From Paracidovorax avenae (GTDB lineage Bacteria > Pseudomonadota > Gammaproteobacteria > Burkholderiales > Burkholderiaceae_C), in the NCBI RefSeq assembly GCF_040892545.1, contig NZ_CP156079.1:5305501-5369500 (forward strand): a DNA stretch of 64,000 nucleotides. The letters are read 5' to 3'. The position numbers were made by a program, and so were the translations under genes. The stretch's first letter is position 1, and each line of letters opens with the position of its first letter. The notes under the pieces are model-generated. The model ran no database searches and was not told the DNA's origin. It saw only the letters and a program-made list of their open reading frames with translations. Shown in pieces: positions 8,304-16,718 of this stretch.

Positions 8304-8397
8304 CCCCCCTGAGCGCTTCGCGCCGTCCCCCCAGGGGAACGATGCCAGTGGCCCGGCGGAGCCGGTTCCACGGCGTCTGCTGGCTTGGGGCCGCGCC
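8304..8397. repeat. Comamonadaceae-style intergenic repeat element
   Basis: Directly after the corA stop a run reads CCCCCTGAGCGCTTCGCGCC, then CCCCCCAGGGG and later GCTGGCTTGGGGC. From memory this combination recurs in many intergenic regions of Acidovorax and relatives as a REP-like palindromic element. CCCCTG/CAGGGG can fold into a hairpin. Only one copy occurs in this window, so the repeat nature cannot be shown here. Confidence 0.4.
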
Positions 8398-8462
8398 TTC
8401 TGCATGATGCGGGGAAGCATCGAAGGCTGTCGCATCACGCTGTGGGTTGGCAGTCCTCTTGT

Positions 8463-9224
8463 TTAAAGCATTTGCAGGAAGCGGCGGATGATGCCGTCCG
8501 CGTAGCGCGCGGCCACGGTCTCCACGAAGCGGGCGAAGTCCACGTGCGCCGTGTCGTCGGCGCGGTCGGAGATGGTGCGCACGGCGCCGAAAGGGATGCC
8601 ATAGTCCGCGCAGACCTGGGCGACCGCGGCGCCTTCCATCTCGACGGCCAGCACGTCGTGGTCCGCGGCGCGCAGTGCGTCGCACAGCGCCTTTGCACCG
8701 GCCGCGGTGGAGACGAACAGGTCGCCGCTGGCGACGAGGCCGGTGTGGCGGCGGGGGGCACGCGCCGGGCCCTCCGCGCCGCCGGCCGGCGCTCCAGGGT
8801 CCAGGTCCTGCAGGCAACCGTCCACCGCCGCAGAGAGCAGGCCGGCCAGATGCGGATCGCACGCCAGCCGGGCGCGGCCGTAGCCGGGCAGTTCCCATCG
8901 AGGGAACAGGGGCGATGCGTCCATGTCGTGCTGCAGGTAGTCGTGCGCGACCACCACGTCGCCCACCTGCACGCCGTCCCCCAGGCCACCCGCCACGCCC
9001 GTGAACACGATGCGCGTGGCGCCGAAGCGCTCGATGAGTGCCGTGGCGGTGGTGGCCGCCGCCACCTTGCCGATGCCGGAGAGGGCCAGCACCACGTCCT
9101 GCCCGTCCAGCGTGCCGCAGAAGAACGTCCTGCCGGCGTGCACGATGCGCTCGCCCGCCTGCAGGGCGGAGGACAGGCCGGCCTGCTCTTCGGGCAGGGC
9201 GCTGAGGATGGCTGTTCGGAGCAT
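8463..9224 (-). CDS. mtnN: 5'-methylthioadenosine/S-adenosylhomocysteine nucleosidase
   Basis: 253 residues of the PNP/Udp fold. Catalytic and substrate residues are visible: PEE near residue 10, GIGKVAAA at about 50, the VEMEGAA block (catalytic Glu and ribose-binding Met/Glu) and the late SDRADD block (proton-donor Asp). It hydrolyses adenine from MTA and SAH, recycling methionine-cycle by-products and supplying S-ribosylhomocysteine. It is transcribed toward corA on the opposite strand. Slightly longer than E. coli Pfs (232), the extra length being a loop after the LDPGAPAGG region. Confidence 0.9.
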   Translation of the reverse strand: MLRTAILSALPEEQAGLSSALQAGERIVHAGRTFFCGTLDGQDVVLALSGIGKVAAATTATALIERFGATRIVFTGVAGGLGDGVQVGDVVVAHDYLQHDMDASPLFPRWELPGYGRARLACDPHLAGLLSAAVDGCLQDLDPGAPAGGAEGPARAPRRHTGLVASGDLFVSTAAGAKALCDALRAADHDVLAVEMEGAAVAQVCADYGIPFGAVRTISDRADDTAHVDFARFVETVAARYADGIIRRFLQML

Positions 9225-9228
9225 GGGG

Positions 9229-9260
9229 TAAAAAAAGCCGGCGGCACTGCGCCGCCGGCC
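9229..9260 (-). terminator. Rho-independent terminator after fadD
   Basis: On the minus strand a nine-pair GC stem (GCCGGCGGC / GCCGCCGGC) is followed by T7. It sits between the fadD stop (9279) and the mtnN start (9224), separating the two transcripts. Confidence 0.85.
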
Positions 9261-9278
9261 GCTGGGCCAAAGCCCCGG

Positions 9279-10964
9279 TCAGGCCTTCTTGCTGTCGCGC
9301 AGTTCGCGGCGCAGGATCTTGCCCACGGGCGTCTTGGGCAGCGATTCGCGGAACTCGATCAGGCGCGGCTGCTTGTAGCCGGTGAGATTGGACTTGCAGA
9401 ACTCGCGCACCTGGGCTTCGGTCAGCTCCGGGCTCTTCCTGACGATGACCAGCTTCACGGCTTCGCCGGTCTTCTCGTCGGGCACGCCCACCACCGCGCA
9501 CTCCATCACGCCCGGCAGCGCTGCCACCACGTCTTCCACTTCATTCGGATAGACGTTGAAGCCGCTGACCAGCACCATGTCCTTCTTGCGGTCCACGATC
9601 TTGAAGAAGCCGCGCTCGTCCATGGTGCCGATGTCGCCGGTCTTGAAGTAGCCGTCCTCGGTCATGACCTTGGCCGTCTCGTCGGGGCGTTGCCAGTAGC
9701 CGGCCATGACCTGGGGGCCGTGAATGACGATCTCGCCGGCGCGGCCGGGTTCGGTCACCGTGCGGCCCTCGTCGTCGATCAGCTTCATGCGCGTACTGGG
9801 CAGGGGCACGCCGATGGTGCCGGTGTATTCCTTCGTGGTGACGGGATTGCAGCTCGCCGAGGGGCTGGTCTCCGACAGGCCGTAGCCCTCGCAGATGGGG
9901 CAGCCGGTCTTTTCGAGCCACAGGCGCGCCACCGCGCTCTGCACGGCCATGCCGCCGCCGACGGACACCTTCAGGTTCTTCCAGTCCACCGTGTTGAAGT
10001 CCGGATGGTTGGCCAGCCCGTTGAAGAGCGTGTTCACGGCCGGGAAGCTGTGGAAGGTGTGCTTGGAGAGTTCCTTGAGCACCGCGGCGAGGTCGCGCGG
10101 GTTGGGGATCAGGATGGTCTTGGCGCCGGTGCGCATGGCCAGCATCATGTTCGCGGTGAACGCGAAGATATGGTAGAGCGGCAGCGCACAGACGCTCGCG
10201 GGCTGCTCGCCCGCCGGGATCTTGCGCATCGCGGGCTCGTTCCAGGCCTCCGACTGCAGCACGTTGGCGATCAGGTTGCGGTGCAGCAGCACGGCGCCCT
10301 TCGACACCCCGGTGGTGCCGCCCGTGTACTGCAGCAGCGCGACGTCATCGGGCCGCAGGTCGGGCTTCTGCAGGGTGCCCCGCGCGCCCTTCGCGACCGC
10401 ATCGTTGAAGCGCACGGCACCCGGCAGCGAGAAGGCCGGCACCATCTTCTTGACCTTGCGCACCACGTAGTTCACGAGCAGGCCCTTGAGCAGGCCCAGC
10501 TGGTCGCCCATGGCGCACAGCACCACGTGCTGGACCTGCGTCGCACCGATGCAGGCCTGCAGCGTCGCGGCGAAGTTCTCGATGATGATGATCGCCCGGG
10601 CGCCCGAATCCTTGAGCTGGTGCTCGAGCTCGCGCGGCGTGTAGAGCGGGTTCACGTTGACCGCCACCAGGCCCGCGCGCAGGATGGCCGCGATGGCGAC
10701 CGGGTACTGGGGCACGTTGGGCATCATGACCGCCACGCGGTCGCCGCGGGCGAGGCCCAGGCCCTGCAGGTACGCGGCCAGGTGGCGGCTCTGCACTTCG
10801 GTGTCGGCGAAGCTGATGTCCTTGCCCATGAAACTGTAGGCCGTGCGGTCCGCGTGCTGCTGGAAGGCCTCCTCCATCAGGGCGACGAGCGACGGGTACT
10901 GCGTCGGGTCGATGTCGGCCGGCACCCCTTCGGGGTACGCGGCAAGCCACGGACGGTCGTTCAT
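9279..10964 (-). CDS. fadD: Long-chain fatty acid--CoA ligase
   Basis: 561 residues, the usual FadD length. The AMP-binding P-loop YTGGTTGVSKGA, the GYGLSETSP block, GWFKTGD-like YFKTGDIGTM and the FNVYPNEVE linker of the fatty-acyl CoA synthetase signature are all present, and the C-terminal catalytic Lys lies in TPVGKILRREL. The enzyme activates fatty acids for beta-oxidation. It is a single-gene unit by its own terminator. The ATG at 10962-10964 starts MNDRPWLA, which is typical for this clade. Confidence 0.93.
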   Translation of the reverse strand: MNDRPWLAAYPEGVPADIDPTQYPSLVALMEEAFQQHADRTAYSFMGKDISFADTEVQSRHLAAYLQGLGLARGDRVAVMMPNVPQYPVAIAAILRAGLVAVNVNPLYTPRELEHQLKDSGARAIIIIENFAATLQACIGATQVQHVVLCAMGDQLGLLKGLLVNYVVRKVKKMVPAFSLPGAVRFNDAVAKGARGTLQKPDLRPDDVALLQYTGGTTGVSKGAVLLHRNLIANVLQSEAWNEPAMRKIPAGEQPASVCALPLYHIFAFTANMMLAMRTGAKTILIPNPRDLAAVLKELSKHTFHSFPAVNTLFNGLANHPDFNTVDWKNLKVSVGGGMAVQSAVARLWLEKTGCPICEGYGLSETSPSASCNPVTTKEYTGTIGVPLPSTRMKLIDDEGRTVTEPGRAGEIVIHGPQVMAGYWQRPDETAKVMTEDGYFKTGDIGTMDERGFFKIVDRKKDMVLVSGFNVYPNEVEDVVAALPGVMECAVVGVPDEKTGEAVKLVIVRKSPELTEAQVREFCKSNLTGYKQPRLIEFRESLPKTPVGKILRRELRDSKKA

Positions 10965-11089
10965 GCTGTATGTCTCCAGAACCTGCTGTTACAAAGAAAC
11001 CCGCATTCTCGGGGTACCGGCCCCGGGCGCGTGTCTGGGCTTACCCTAGCGCCCGCCCTGCTCGGACGGGGCCCAGGACCGCCTGGCCG

Positions 11090-11860
11090 TCACTGCGCGG
11101 GGGGAATGGCGGGAGGAATCGCGGGGGGAATGGGGAACGGCGGAAAGACCATCCGCCCGTCCATCATCGAGACGCTCAGGCGCGCCGCGTCGGCGAGCTT
11201 CTCGCTCCAGCGGAACGCGGGCCGCCCGGCCACGAGGAATTCGTCGTTGGAGTGGGTGACGGGCCGCAGCAGGCTCTGGGCCGCGACCACGTCCACCGAG
11301 ATGAATCCGCCACCATTGTTGGCGTAGCGGTACATCACGTGCGAGTAGGGCCCGCCGGGCGCCAGGCGCTGCTCCGCCATCCACCGGGACACCCCGGGGC
11401 GGCTGAGCGCGAGGTAGTTGCCCGTATCGGCGCGGCGGCGGTAGCGCAGGCAGTCGGCCCGGGCCGGGCTGCCGCGGGTGCGATCCTCGACGAACACGCC
11501 GTCCTGCTGCGGGCAGGGCAGCGTCCACAGGGTGGTGTCGCGCGGGTAGTTGGTGGCGTTGGTCTGCACGAAGACCAGGGCCAGGAGCGGACGGTCCTTG
11601 CCGGGGCCGCGCAGGCCCATGACGGAGGTCTCCATCGGCAGGTCGTCGGCCGTGTCGTCGGGCAGCACGTCCACGACTGTCTGCTTGCCGCGCTGCAGCA
11701 CCTCCCAGTCGCCCGGGGGCAGTTCGACCTGAGCCCGGCCGACGTGCGGCAGCGACGGCTGCACCGGAGCGCACGCCGCGAGGGTCAGCAGGACGGCCCC
11801 GGCGAGGGGAAGGCACAGGCCCGCGCGCGCGGACAGAAACGACAGGGGCGGCTTTTTCAC
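11090..11860 (-). CDS. Uncharacterised lipoprotein (CNP1-like by layout)
   Basis: 256 residues if translation begins at the GTG at 11858-11860, which opens directly into a signal peptide (MKKPPLSFL...) with lipobox LTLAAC; an ATG 15 codons upstream (11905) lacks a ribosome site. The mature protein contains two Cys (LPCPQQD, ADCLRY), a motif SVDVVAAQS and a C-terminal triple repeat of IPPA. The reading resembles secreted beta-proteobacterial CNP1/DUF-type lipoproteins, but I do not recognise a function. It is 131 bases downstream of fba on the same strand and might be cotranscribed with it. Confidence 0.7.
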   Translation of the reverse strand: MKKPPLSFLSARAGLCLPLAGAVLLTLAACAPVQPSLPHVGRAQVELPPGDWEVLQRGKQTVVDVLPDDTADDLPMETSVMGLRGPGKDRPLLALVFVQTNATNYPRDTTLWTLPCPQQDGVFVEDRTRGSPARADCLRYRRRADTGNYLALSRPGVSRWMAEQRLAPGGPYSHVMYRYANNGGGFISVDVVAAQSLLRPVTHSNDEFLVAGRPAFRWSEKLADAARLSVSMMDGRMVFPPFPIPPAIPPAIPPAQ

Positions 11861-11991
11861 GGAACTGGGCGCCTCGAAAGGAATGCGGAAGAACCCCGCG
11901 GACATCCGGACGGGCAGCGGCAGAGGACGCGAGCGGGCCGGAAGGCGGAGTCCGAGCTTAACCCGAACCCGCCGCCCCGCTCCCTGGAGCG

Positions 11992-13056
11992 TCAGTTCAC
12001 CACCTGCGCCAGCGCGCCGGAGGCGTACAGCCCGGCCATCTCCTGCAGCGTGCGGCCCTTGATCTCGGGGCCCTGGCCCTCGCAGCCGAACTCGATGTAG
12101 CGCTGCTTGCAGATCTGCTTGGCGGCTTCGCGGGCAGGCTTGAGCCACTCGCGGGCGTCGAACTTGTCGGGGTTCTCGGCCAGGAACTTGCGCACGGCAC
12201 CGGTCATCGCCAGGCGGATGTCGGTGTCGATGTTGATCTTGCGCACGCCGTACTTGATGGCTTCCTGGATTTCCTTCACGGGCACGCCGTAGGTTTCCTT
12301 CATCTTGCCGCCGTACTGGTTGATGATGGCCAGCAGTTCCTGCGGCACGGAGGACGAGCCGTGCATCACGAGGTGGGTGTTGGGGATGCGGGCGTGGATT
12401 TCCTTGACGCGGCTGATGGCCAGGATGTCCCCCGTGGGCGGGCGGCTGAACTTGTAGGCGCCGTGGCTGGTGCCGATCGCGATGGCCAGCGCGTCGAGCT
12501 GGGTGGCCTTCACGAACTGCGCGGCCTCTTCGGGGTCGGTCAGCATCTGGCTGTGGTCCAGCTTGCCCTCTGCGCCGATGCCGTCTTCCTCGCCGGCATC
12601 GCCGGTTTCCAGGTTGCCCAGGCAGCCCAGTTCGCCTTCCACCGTCGCGCCGACCTTGTGGGCCATGGCCACGACCTTCTGCGTGACGTCGACGTTGTAG
12701 TCGAACGAGGACGGCGTCTTGCCGTCGGACATCAGGGAGCCGTCCATCATCACCGAGCCGAAGCCCAGGTTCAGGGCGCCCTGGCACACCTCCGGGCTGG
12801 TGCCGTGGTCCTGGTGCATCACCAGGGGGATGTGGGGATACATCTCGGCGGCGGCCTGGATGAGGTGCTTGATGAAGGGTTCGCCGGCGTACTTGCGGGC
12901 ACCGGCGCTGGCCTGGAGGATCACCGGAGCGCCGACCTCGTCGGCCGCCGACATCACCGCCTGCACCTGCTCCAGGTTGTTGACGTTGAAGGCAGGGATG
13001 CCGTAGAGGTTTTCAGCGGCATGGTCGAGCATTTCGCGCATCGAGACGAGTGGCAT
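11992..13056 (-). CDS. fba: Class II fructose-bisphosphate aldolase
   Basis: 354 residues starting [10 protein letters not shown], with GGAA upstream; the 18-codon extension to 13110 is not supported. The Zn-binding and active-site motifs of class IIB aldolases are seen: MHQDHG (HxDH, in [12 protein letters not shown]), [21 protein letters not shown], and GTSHGAYK with a second His ligand, followed by MHGSSS. It cleaves fructose-1,6-bisphosphate in glycolysis/gluconeogenesis and can act in a Calvin-type cycle (CbbA group). pyk, gap and tkt lie elsewhere in the window. Confidence 0.95.
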   Translation of the reverse strand: MPLVSMREMLDHAAENLYGIPAFNVNNLEQVQAVMSAADEVGAPVILQASAGARKYAGEPFIKHLIQAAAEMYPHIPLVMHQDHGTSPEVCQGALNLGFGSVMMDGSLMSDGKTPSSFDYNVDVTQKVVAMAHKVGATVEGELGCLGNLETGDAGEEDGIGAEGKLDHSQMLTDPEEAAQFVKATQLDALAIAIGTSHGAYKFSRPPTGDILAISRVKEIHARIPNTHLVMHGSSSVPQELLAIINQYGGKMKETYGVPVKEIQEAIKYGVRKINIDTDIRLAMTGAVRKFLAENPDKFDAREWLKPAREAAKQICKQRYIEFGCEGQGPEIKGRTLQEMAGLYASGALAQVVN

Positions 13057-13148
13057 GGGGTGGTTCCATTCAATGGTGGGGATGGAGCGCCCGCACCGTG
13101 CGCGGAGCACGGGCGGGGACGGTGCATTGTCGGCGGCGCCCAGCGGCG

Positions 13149-13167
13149 GTAACCGCTTCGTAACCGC
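13149..13167. promoter_or_regulatory. Direct repeat GTAACCGC x2 upstream of fba
   Basis: Two copies of GTAACCGC (13149-13156, 13160-13167) with an 11-bp period lie 93-111 bases upstream of the fba start. One helical turn spacing suits a dimeric regulator. A GTAACCGG element lies in the inverted repeat upstream of pyk. Confidence 0.4.
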
Positions 13168-13173
13168 AACATT

Positions 13174-14571
13174 TTAGCCGGGGCCCCCCGCCCCCGGGGC
13201 CGTCCTCAGTTCCACCCGGTAACACGTGGTGAAAGGCGCGGGCGCACGCTCCTCGCCGAACCGCCCTCCGTGCGCCTCGGCCACCCGGGCGATGATTTCG
13301 TGCCCGAGGTGCAGGCTGTCCACCGGCGCCCGCGCGGCCGGCCCCTCCGGCCCGCCCGCCAGCGCGCGCCGGCCGTCATCGCACACCTGCAGCCACGCTC
13401 CGCCGCCGCCCGTGGAGCCGGCCTGGATCTCCACCCGCGTCCCGGCGGGGGTGTGGCGCAGCGCGTTCTCCACGAGGTTGCGCAGCGCCATTTCCAGCAG
13501 CACGGCATTGCCGCGCACCGCCACGGGGCCATCCGCTGCCACGCCCAGGGCGGATCCGTGCTGCCAGGCCGCCTGGGCGTAATCCGCGGCCACGCTGCGC
13601 GCCAGCTCCGCCAGATCGACCTCGGCCTCCAGCTCATGCAGCCGGGTGCGGCTGGCCCGCGCCAGGGCCAGCAGCTGGTTGAGCACGTGGCCTGCGCGCA
13701 GCGCATCCTGGCCGATGCGGGCCAGCGCCTCGGCCTGGGCGGGGCCGTCCAGGCCGCCGTCCAGCGCACGGGCCTGCAGCACGATGGACGACAGGGGCGT
13801 ACGCAACTCGTGCGCCACCTCGTTGGCCAGGCGGCGCTCCCGCACGAGCGCGGCCTGCTGGCGGTCGAGCAGCGTGTTGATGGAGGCCACGACGGATTCG
13901 AATTCGCGCAGCGTGCCCCCGGTGGGCAGGCGCCCGGCGCCGGCCACGTCCAGCGCCGCCACGTCCTCCGACAGGGAGTAGAGCGGCCGCAGGCCGCGCC
14001 GCACCGCGAAACCCAGCACGAGCATCACCACGGGCAGCAGCCACAGGCCGGGCTGCACCATCTGCGCGGCGATGTCTTCGGCAAGGTCGTCGCGCTCCTC
14101 CAGGTCGAGCAGTACGGCCACCTTGCGCGAGCGCGTGCCGTCCCACTGGGAAAAGCTGCGCCACGGAGTGGATTGCCTGCCCAGGTGCAGGGTGGCGAAC
14201 CCCTCGGGGACGTCGAAAGGCGGCAGCGGGGCATCGCCGCTGTGCGAGAGCAGATTGCCGGAAGCGTCCCACTGCACGACGTTGAGCGACTGCTGGTAGT
14301 CATGCGCCCGCAGCCACGGCGTGGGCGCGCGCCGCGTGGCCTCTTCGGGGGTGACCGTCTCGCCGGGCCGCAGGTTGAGCAGCAGGGCCGCCACGCTGGC
14401 CAGGTGGCCGTCGGTCAGTTCGTCGGCTTCCTCGATGCCCGTGAGATAGGCCATGCCGACGAAGGTGGCCCACACCACCAGGAGCACGCCCAGCGTCCAG
14501 AGCAGCAGGCGCCGGGTGAGCGAGGGAATATGGGCGAAAGCCAGTGTCGCGGCAGCCATGGATGTCGTCAC
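13174..14571 (-). CDS. Two-component sensor histidine kinase (PmrB/QseC-like)
   Basis: 465 residues from a GTG that overlaps the regulator stop (GTGA at 14568-14571). Membrane helix 1 lies around residues 22-42, a periplasmic region follows, and helix 2 (LWLLPVVMLVLGFAV) is near 180. The H box is ANEVAHELRTPLSSIV and the N box NLVENALRHTPAGT. The G1 box reads VCDDGRRALAGG rather than D-x-G-x-G, and the G2 box is only partly kept (HLGHEIIARV), so ATP binding may be weak. The paired regulator and the divergent PAP2 genes suggest envelope or lipid A control. Confidence 0.88.
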   Translation of the reverse strand: MTTSMAAATLAFAHIPSLTRRLLLWTLGVLLVVWATFVGMAYLTGIEEADELTDGHLASVAALLLNLRPGETVTPEEATRRAPTPWLRAHDYQQSLNVVQWDASGNLLSHSGDAPLPPFDVPEGFATLHLGRQSTPWRSFSQWDGTRSRKVAVLLDLEERDDLAEDIAAQMVQPGLWLLPVVMLVLGFAVRRGLRPLYSLSEDVAALDVAGAGRLPTGGTLREFESVVASINTLLDRQQAALVRERRLANEVAHELRTPLSSIVLQARALDGGLDGPAQAEALARIGQDALRAGHVLNQLLALARASRTRLHELEAEVDLAELARSVAADYAQAAWQHGSALGVAADGPVAVRGNAVLLEMALRNLVENALRHTPAGTRVEIQAGSTGGGGAWLQVCDDGRRALAGGPEGPAARAPVDSLHLGHEIIARVAEAHGGRFGEERAPAPFTTCYRVELRTAPGAGGPG

Positions 14572-15266
14572 TCCCAGGGTACGAAATAGCCGACGCCGCG
14601 CATGGTCTGGATGCGCTCGCTGCCGAGCTTCTTGCGCAGGTGGTGGATGTGGACCTCGATGGCATTGCTTTCCACCCCGCTCTGCCAGTTGTAGAGGCGC
14701 TCTTCGATCTGCTGGCGCGACAGCACGCGTCCGCGGGCGTCGAGCAGCACGAGCAGCACGGAGAACTCGCGGGGCGACATCTCCACCGGCTGGCCGGCGC
14801 GCCGCACGGTGCGTGCCGCCGGATCCAGTTCGATGTCGTGCACGCGGATCACCGGGGAGGCCCGGCCGGCAGCGCGGCGCAGCAGAGCCCGCAGGCGGGC
14901 TTCCAGCTCATCCACGTCGAAGGGCTTGGCCAGGTAGTCGTCCGCGCCCTGGTCCAGGCCCGCAATGCGCTGGTGGACCTGGTCGCGCGCCGTGAGGATC
15001 AGCACCGGGGTGGCCGGGTCGGGCAACCGCAGCGGCTGAACGCCCGCCGGCGCTTCGGGAGCGCCCCGCAGGCGGGTGAGCAGTTCCACGCCGTCGCCGT
15101 CAGGCAGTCCCAGGTCCAGCAGCACGGCGTCGAACCGCTCTGACCGCAACGCGCTCCAGGCCGCTGCCACGCTGCCGCAGATGTCCACGGCATAGCCCCG
15201 CTGCTGCAGATTGTTCCGCAGGCCGGCAGCGATGCCGGCATCGTCTTCGACTACGAGGATTCTCAT
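14568..15266 (-). CDS. OmpR-family response regulator (PmrA/QseB-like)
   Basis: 232 residues. Receiver domain: VVEDD at 5-9, phospho-acceptor Asp in LLDLGLPDGDG near residue 51, and conserved Lys in LAKPFDVDELEARL. A winged-helix trans_reg_C domain follows (SPREFSVLLVLLDARGRVLSRQQIEERLYNW, ending VRGVGYFVPWE-like MRGVGYFVPWE). It is cotranslated with the kinase and divergent from two PAP2 phosphatases, with a PmrA-like box in between. An insertion of about 12 residues (APEAPAGVQPLRLP) sits in the receiver after beta-3. Confidence 0.9.
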   Translation of the reverse strand: MRILVVEDDAGIAAGLRNNLQQRGYAVDICGSVAAAWSALRSERFDAVLLDLGLPDGDGVELLTRLRGAPEAPAGVQPLRLPDPATPVLILTARDQVHQRIAGLDQGADDYLAKPFDVDELEARLRALLRRAAGRASPVIRVHDIELDPAARTVRRAGQPVEMSPREFSVLLVLLDARGRVLSRQQIEERLYNWQSGVESNAIEVHIHHLRKKLGSERIQTMRGVGYFVPWE

Positions 15267-15317
15267 GCCGCCATTGTGGCGCGCCCGGCATGCCGCGGCC
15301 GACCGAAACGCGGGGTT

Positions 15318-15334
15318 ATTAAGACGGCGTTAAT
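15318..15334. promoter_or_regulatory. PmrA-like box (ATTAAG-N5-GTTAAT)
   Basis: Two TTAA half-sites with 11-bp spacing lie in the 92-base divergent region between the response regulator and the PAP2 genes. On the minus strand it reads ATTAAC-N5-CTTAAT, near the known PmrA pattern HTTAAD-N5-HTTAAD. It is 24 bases before the PAP2 start, suggesting direct regulation of the PAP2 genes, of the regulator, or both. Confidence 0.5.
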
Positions 15335-15358
15335 GGGCGCCTCCTAACGTCGCGGCCC

Positions 15359-16141
15359 ATGCATCCAACGACTTCTGCCGACTCCCTGCCGGCCATGGCC
15401 CCGCAGACCGGCTTCGCCCCGGGCCGGCTCGCTGCCACGCCCCTCTTCTGGACATTCGCCACCCTGTGCCTGCTGGCCGCATGGGACACCACGTCCTTCG
15501 ACATGGTGCTGGCGCACGTCTTCGGCAATGCCGGAGGATTTCCCCTGCGCGACGACTGGGTCTTCGTCTCGGTCATGCACGAGGGCGCGCGGCGCGCGGG
15601 CTGGGTGATCATGGTGCTGCTGGCCGCGACGGTGTGGTGGCCCGTGGGCTGGCTCCGCCGGGTGCCAACCGCCGGCCGGCTGCAGATGGCGGCCAGCGCG
15701 CTGCTCGCCCTGGCCGTGATCGCCGTCTTCAAGCGGGCCAGCGCCACCAGCTGCCCCTGGGACCTGGCCGAATTCGGCGGCGTGGCGCGGTATGTCTCGC
15801 ACTGGTCGCACGGACTCTTCGACGGCGGCAGCGGCCATTGCTTTCCCGCGGGCCATGCCGCGGCCGGCTTTGCCTTCCTGGGCGGTTATTTCGTGCTGCG
15901 CCGCCATCTTCCGCGCGCCGCGCGGTGGTGGCTGGCCGCATCGCTCGCCGCAGGCTTCGTGCTGGGTTTCGCGCAGCAGGCGCGAGGCGCGCACTTCATG
16001 AGCCACACGCTGTGGACCGGCTGGCTCTGCTGGACCACGGGATGGGCCTGCGATCTGGCCATGGCGGCGCTGCGCCGCATCCATCCGCAGCCCGACAGCC
16101 TCCTGCCCACGGAAAGCGATGCGCCCCATGCCCATCTTTGA
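15359..16141 (+). CDS. PAP2-family phosphatase, membrane-bound (lipid phosphatase)
   Basis: 260 residues with about six membrane helices. The three-part phosphatase signature is visible: FKRASATSCPWDL (K-x6-P like), CFPAGHAAAGFAF (PSGH equivalent, with Ala for Ser) and ARGAHFMSHTLWT (SR-x5-H-x3-D like, with Thr at the last position). Such enzymes remove phosphate from lipid substrates such as undecaprenyl-PP or lipid A. The gene begins 92 bases from the divergent response regulator and overlaps the next PAP2 gene by 23 bases. A lipid A 1- or 4'-phosphatase role is an inference from the PmrAB-like context. Confidence 0.85.
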   Translation: MHPTTSADSLPAMAPQTGFAPGRLAATPLFWTFATLCLLAAWDTTSFDMVLAHVFGNAGGFPLRDDWVFVSVMHEGARRAGWVIMVLLAATVWWPVGWLRRVPTAGRLQMAASALLALAVIAVFKRASATSCPWDLAEFGGVARYVSHWSHGLFDGGSGHCFPAGHAAAGFAFLGGYFVLRRHLPRAARWWLAASLAAGFVLGFAQQARGAHFMSHTLWTGWLCWTTGWACDLAMAALRRIHPQPDSLLPTESDAPHAHL

Positions 16142-16718
16142 CGTCCCCCTGTTCTTCGCGCTGAATGCGAACGCCGCGACGCCCGAGGCCGTCATTGCCA
16201 CCGCCCGCTGGCTGTCGCAGGACCTGCCAGTGTTCGCGGGACTGATGCTGCTGCTCGAACTTGCGCGGGGGCTGCCTTCCACGCGGCGGGCTGTCGTGCT
16301 GGCATTGCTCTCGATGCTGATCGCCTGGTGCACGGTGCGCGGCTTCCGGGCCCTGGTACCGATTCCCCGCCCTGCCGAACTGGGTCTGGGCATGCAGTGG
16401 ATCGAGCAGGGCGCGCGCCCGGGCTTTCCCAGCATGCATGCGGCGGCAGCCTTCGCCCTGGCGCGCGGGCTGATGACGGGCCTGGGGCGCGGAACACCCG
16501 CTGCCTGGCGGTGGCTGGCCTACGGCGTGGCCGCCGCGGTGGCCTGGAGCCGCATCTGCCTGGGCGTGCACATGCCCTCGGACGTGGTCGCGGGCGCCCT
16601 GGCGGGCCTGGCCAGCGCGTGGCTGGCCCGCCAGGTGCTGTGGACCTGGATCAGCCGGCGCGGCAGATCTTCAGCATATTGGTTCCGCCGGGTGCGCCCA
16701 TCGGCTCTCCGCAGGTGA
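16119..16718 (+). CDS. Second PAP2-family phosphatase, undecaprenyl-diphosphatase-like
   Basis: 199 residues; start inside the upstream PAP2 gene (23-base overlap) with GGAAAG upstream, so translation is coupled. Motifs: RALVPIPRP (K-x6-RP variant), PSMHAAAAFALARG (PSxH) and SRICLGVHMPSDVVAG (SR-x5-H-x3-D complete). The full third motif makes this a more orthodox PAP2 enzyme than its neighbour. The last 23 codons overlap the end of pyk on the other strand by 68 bases; the C-terminus is basic (RRGRSSAYWFRRVRPSALRR). Confidence 0.85.
   Translation: MRPMPIFDVPLFFALNANAATPEAVIATARWLSQDLPVFAGLMLLLELARGLPSTRRAVVLALLSMLIAWCTVRGFRALVPIPRPAELGLGMQWIEQGARPGFPSMHAAAAFALARGLMTGLGRGTPAAWRWLAYGVAAAVAWSRICLGVHMPSDVVAGALAGLASAWLARQVLWTWISRRGRSSAYWFRRVRPSALRR

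Noticed and set aside
9229..9260. GC hairpin read as an attenuator for mtnN
   Set aside because: The T7 run lies on the minus-strand 3' side of fadD, before the mtnN start, so it acts as the fadD terminator.
7264..11327. Very long open frames antisense to corA, mtnN and fadD (up to 980 codons)
   Set aside because: They run opposite to well-recognised genes, are full of Arg/His/Gly-biased shadow codons and have no ribosome sites; GC-rich codon use explains their length.
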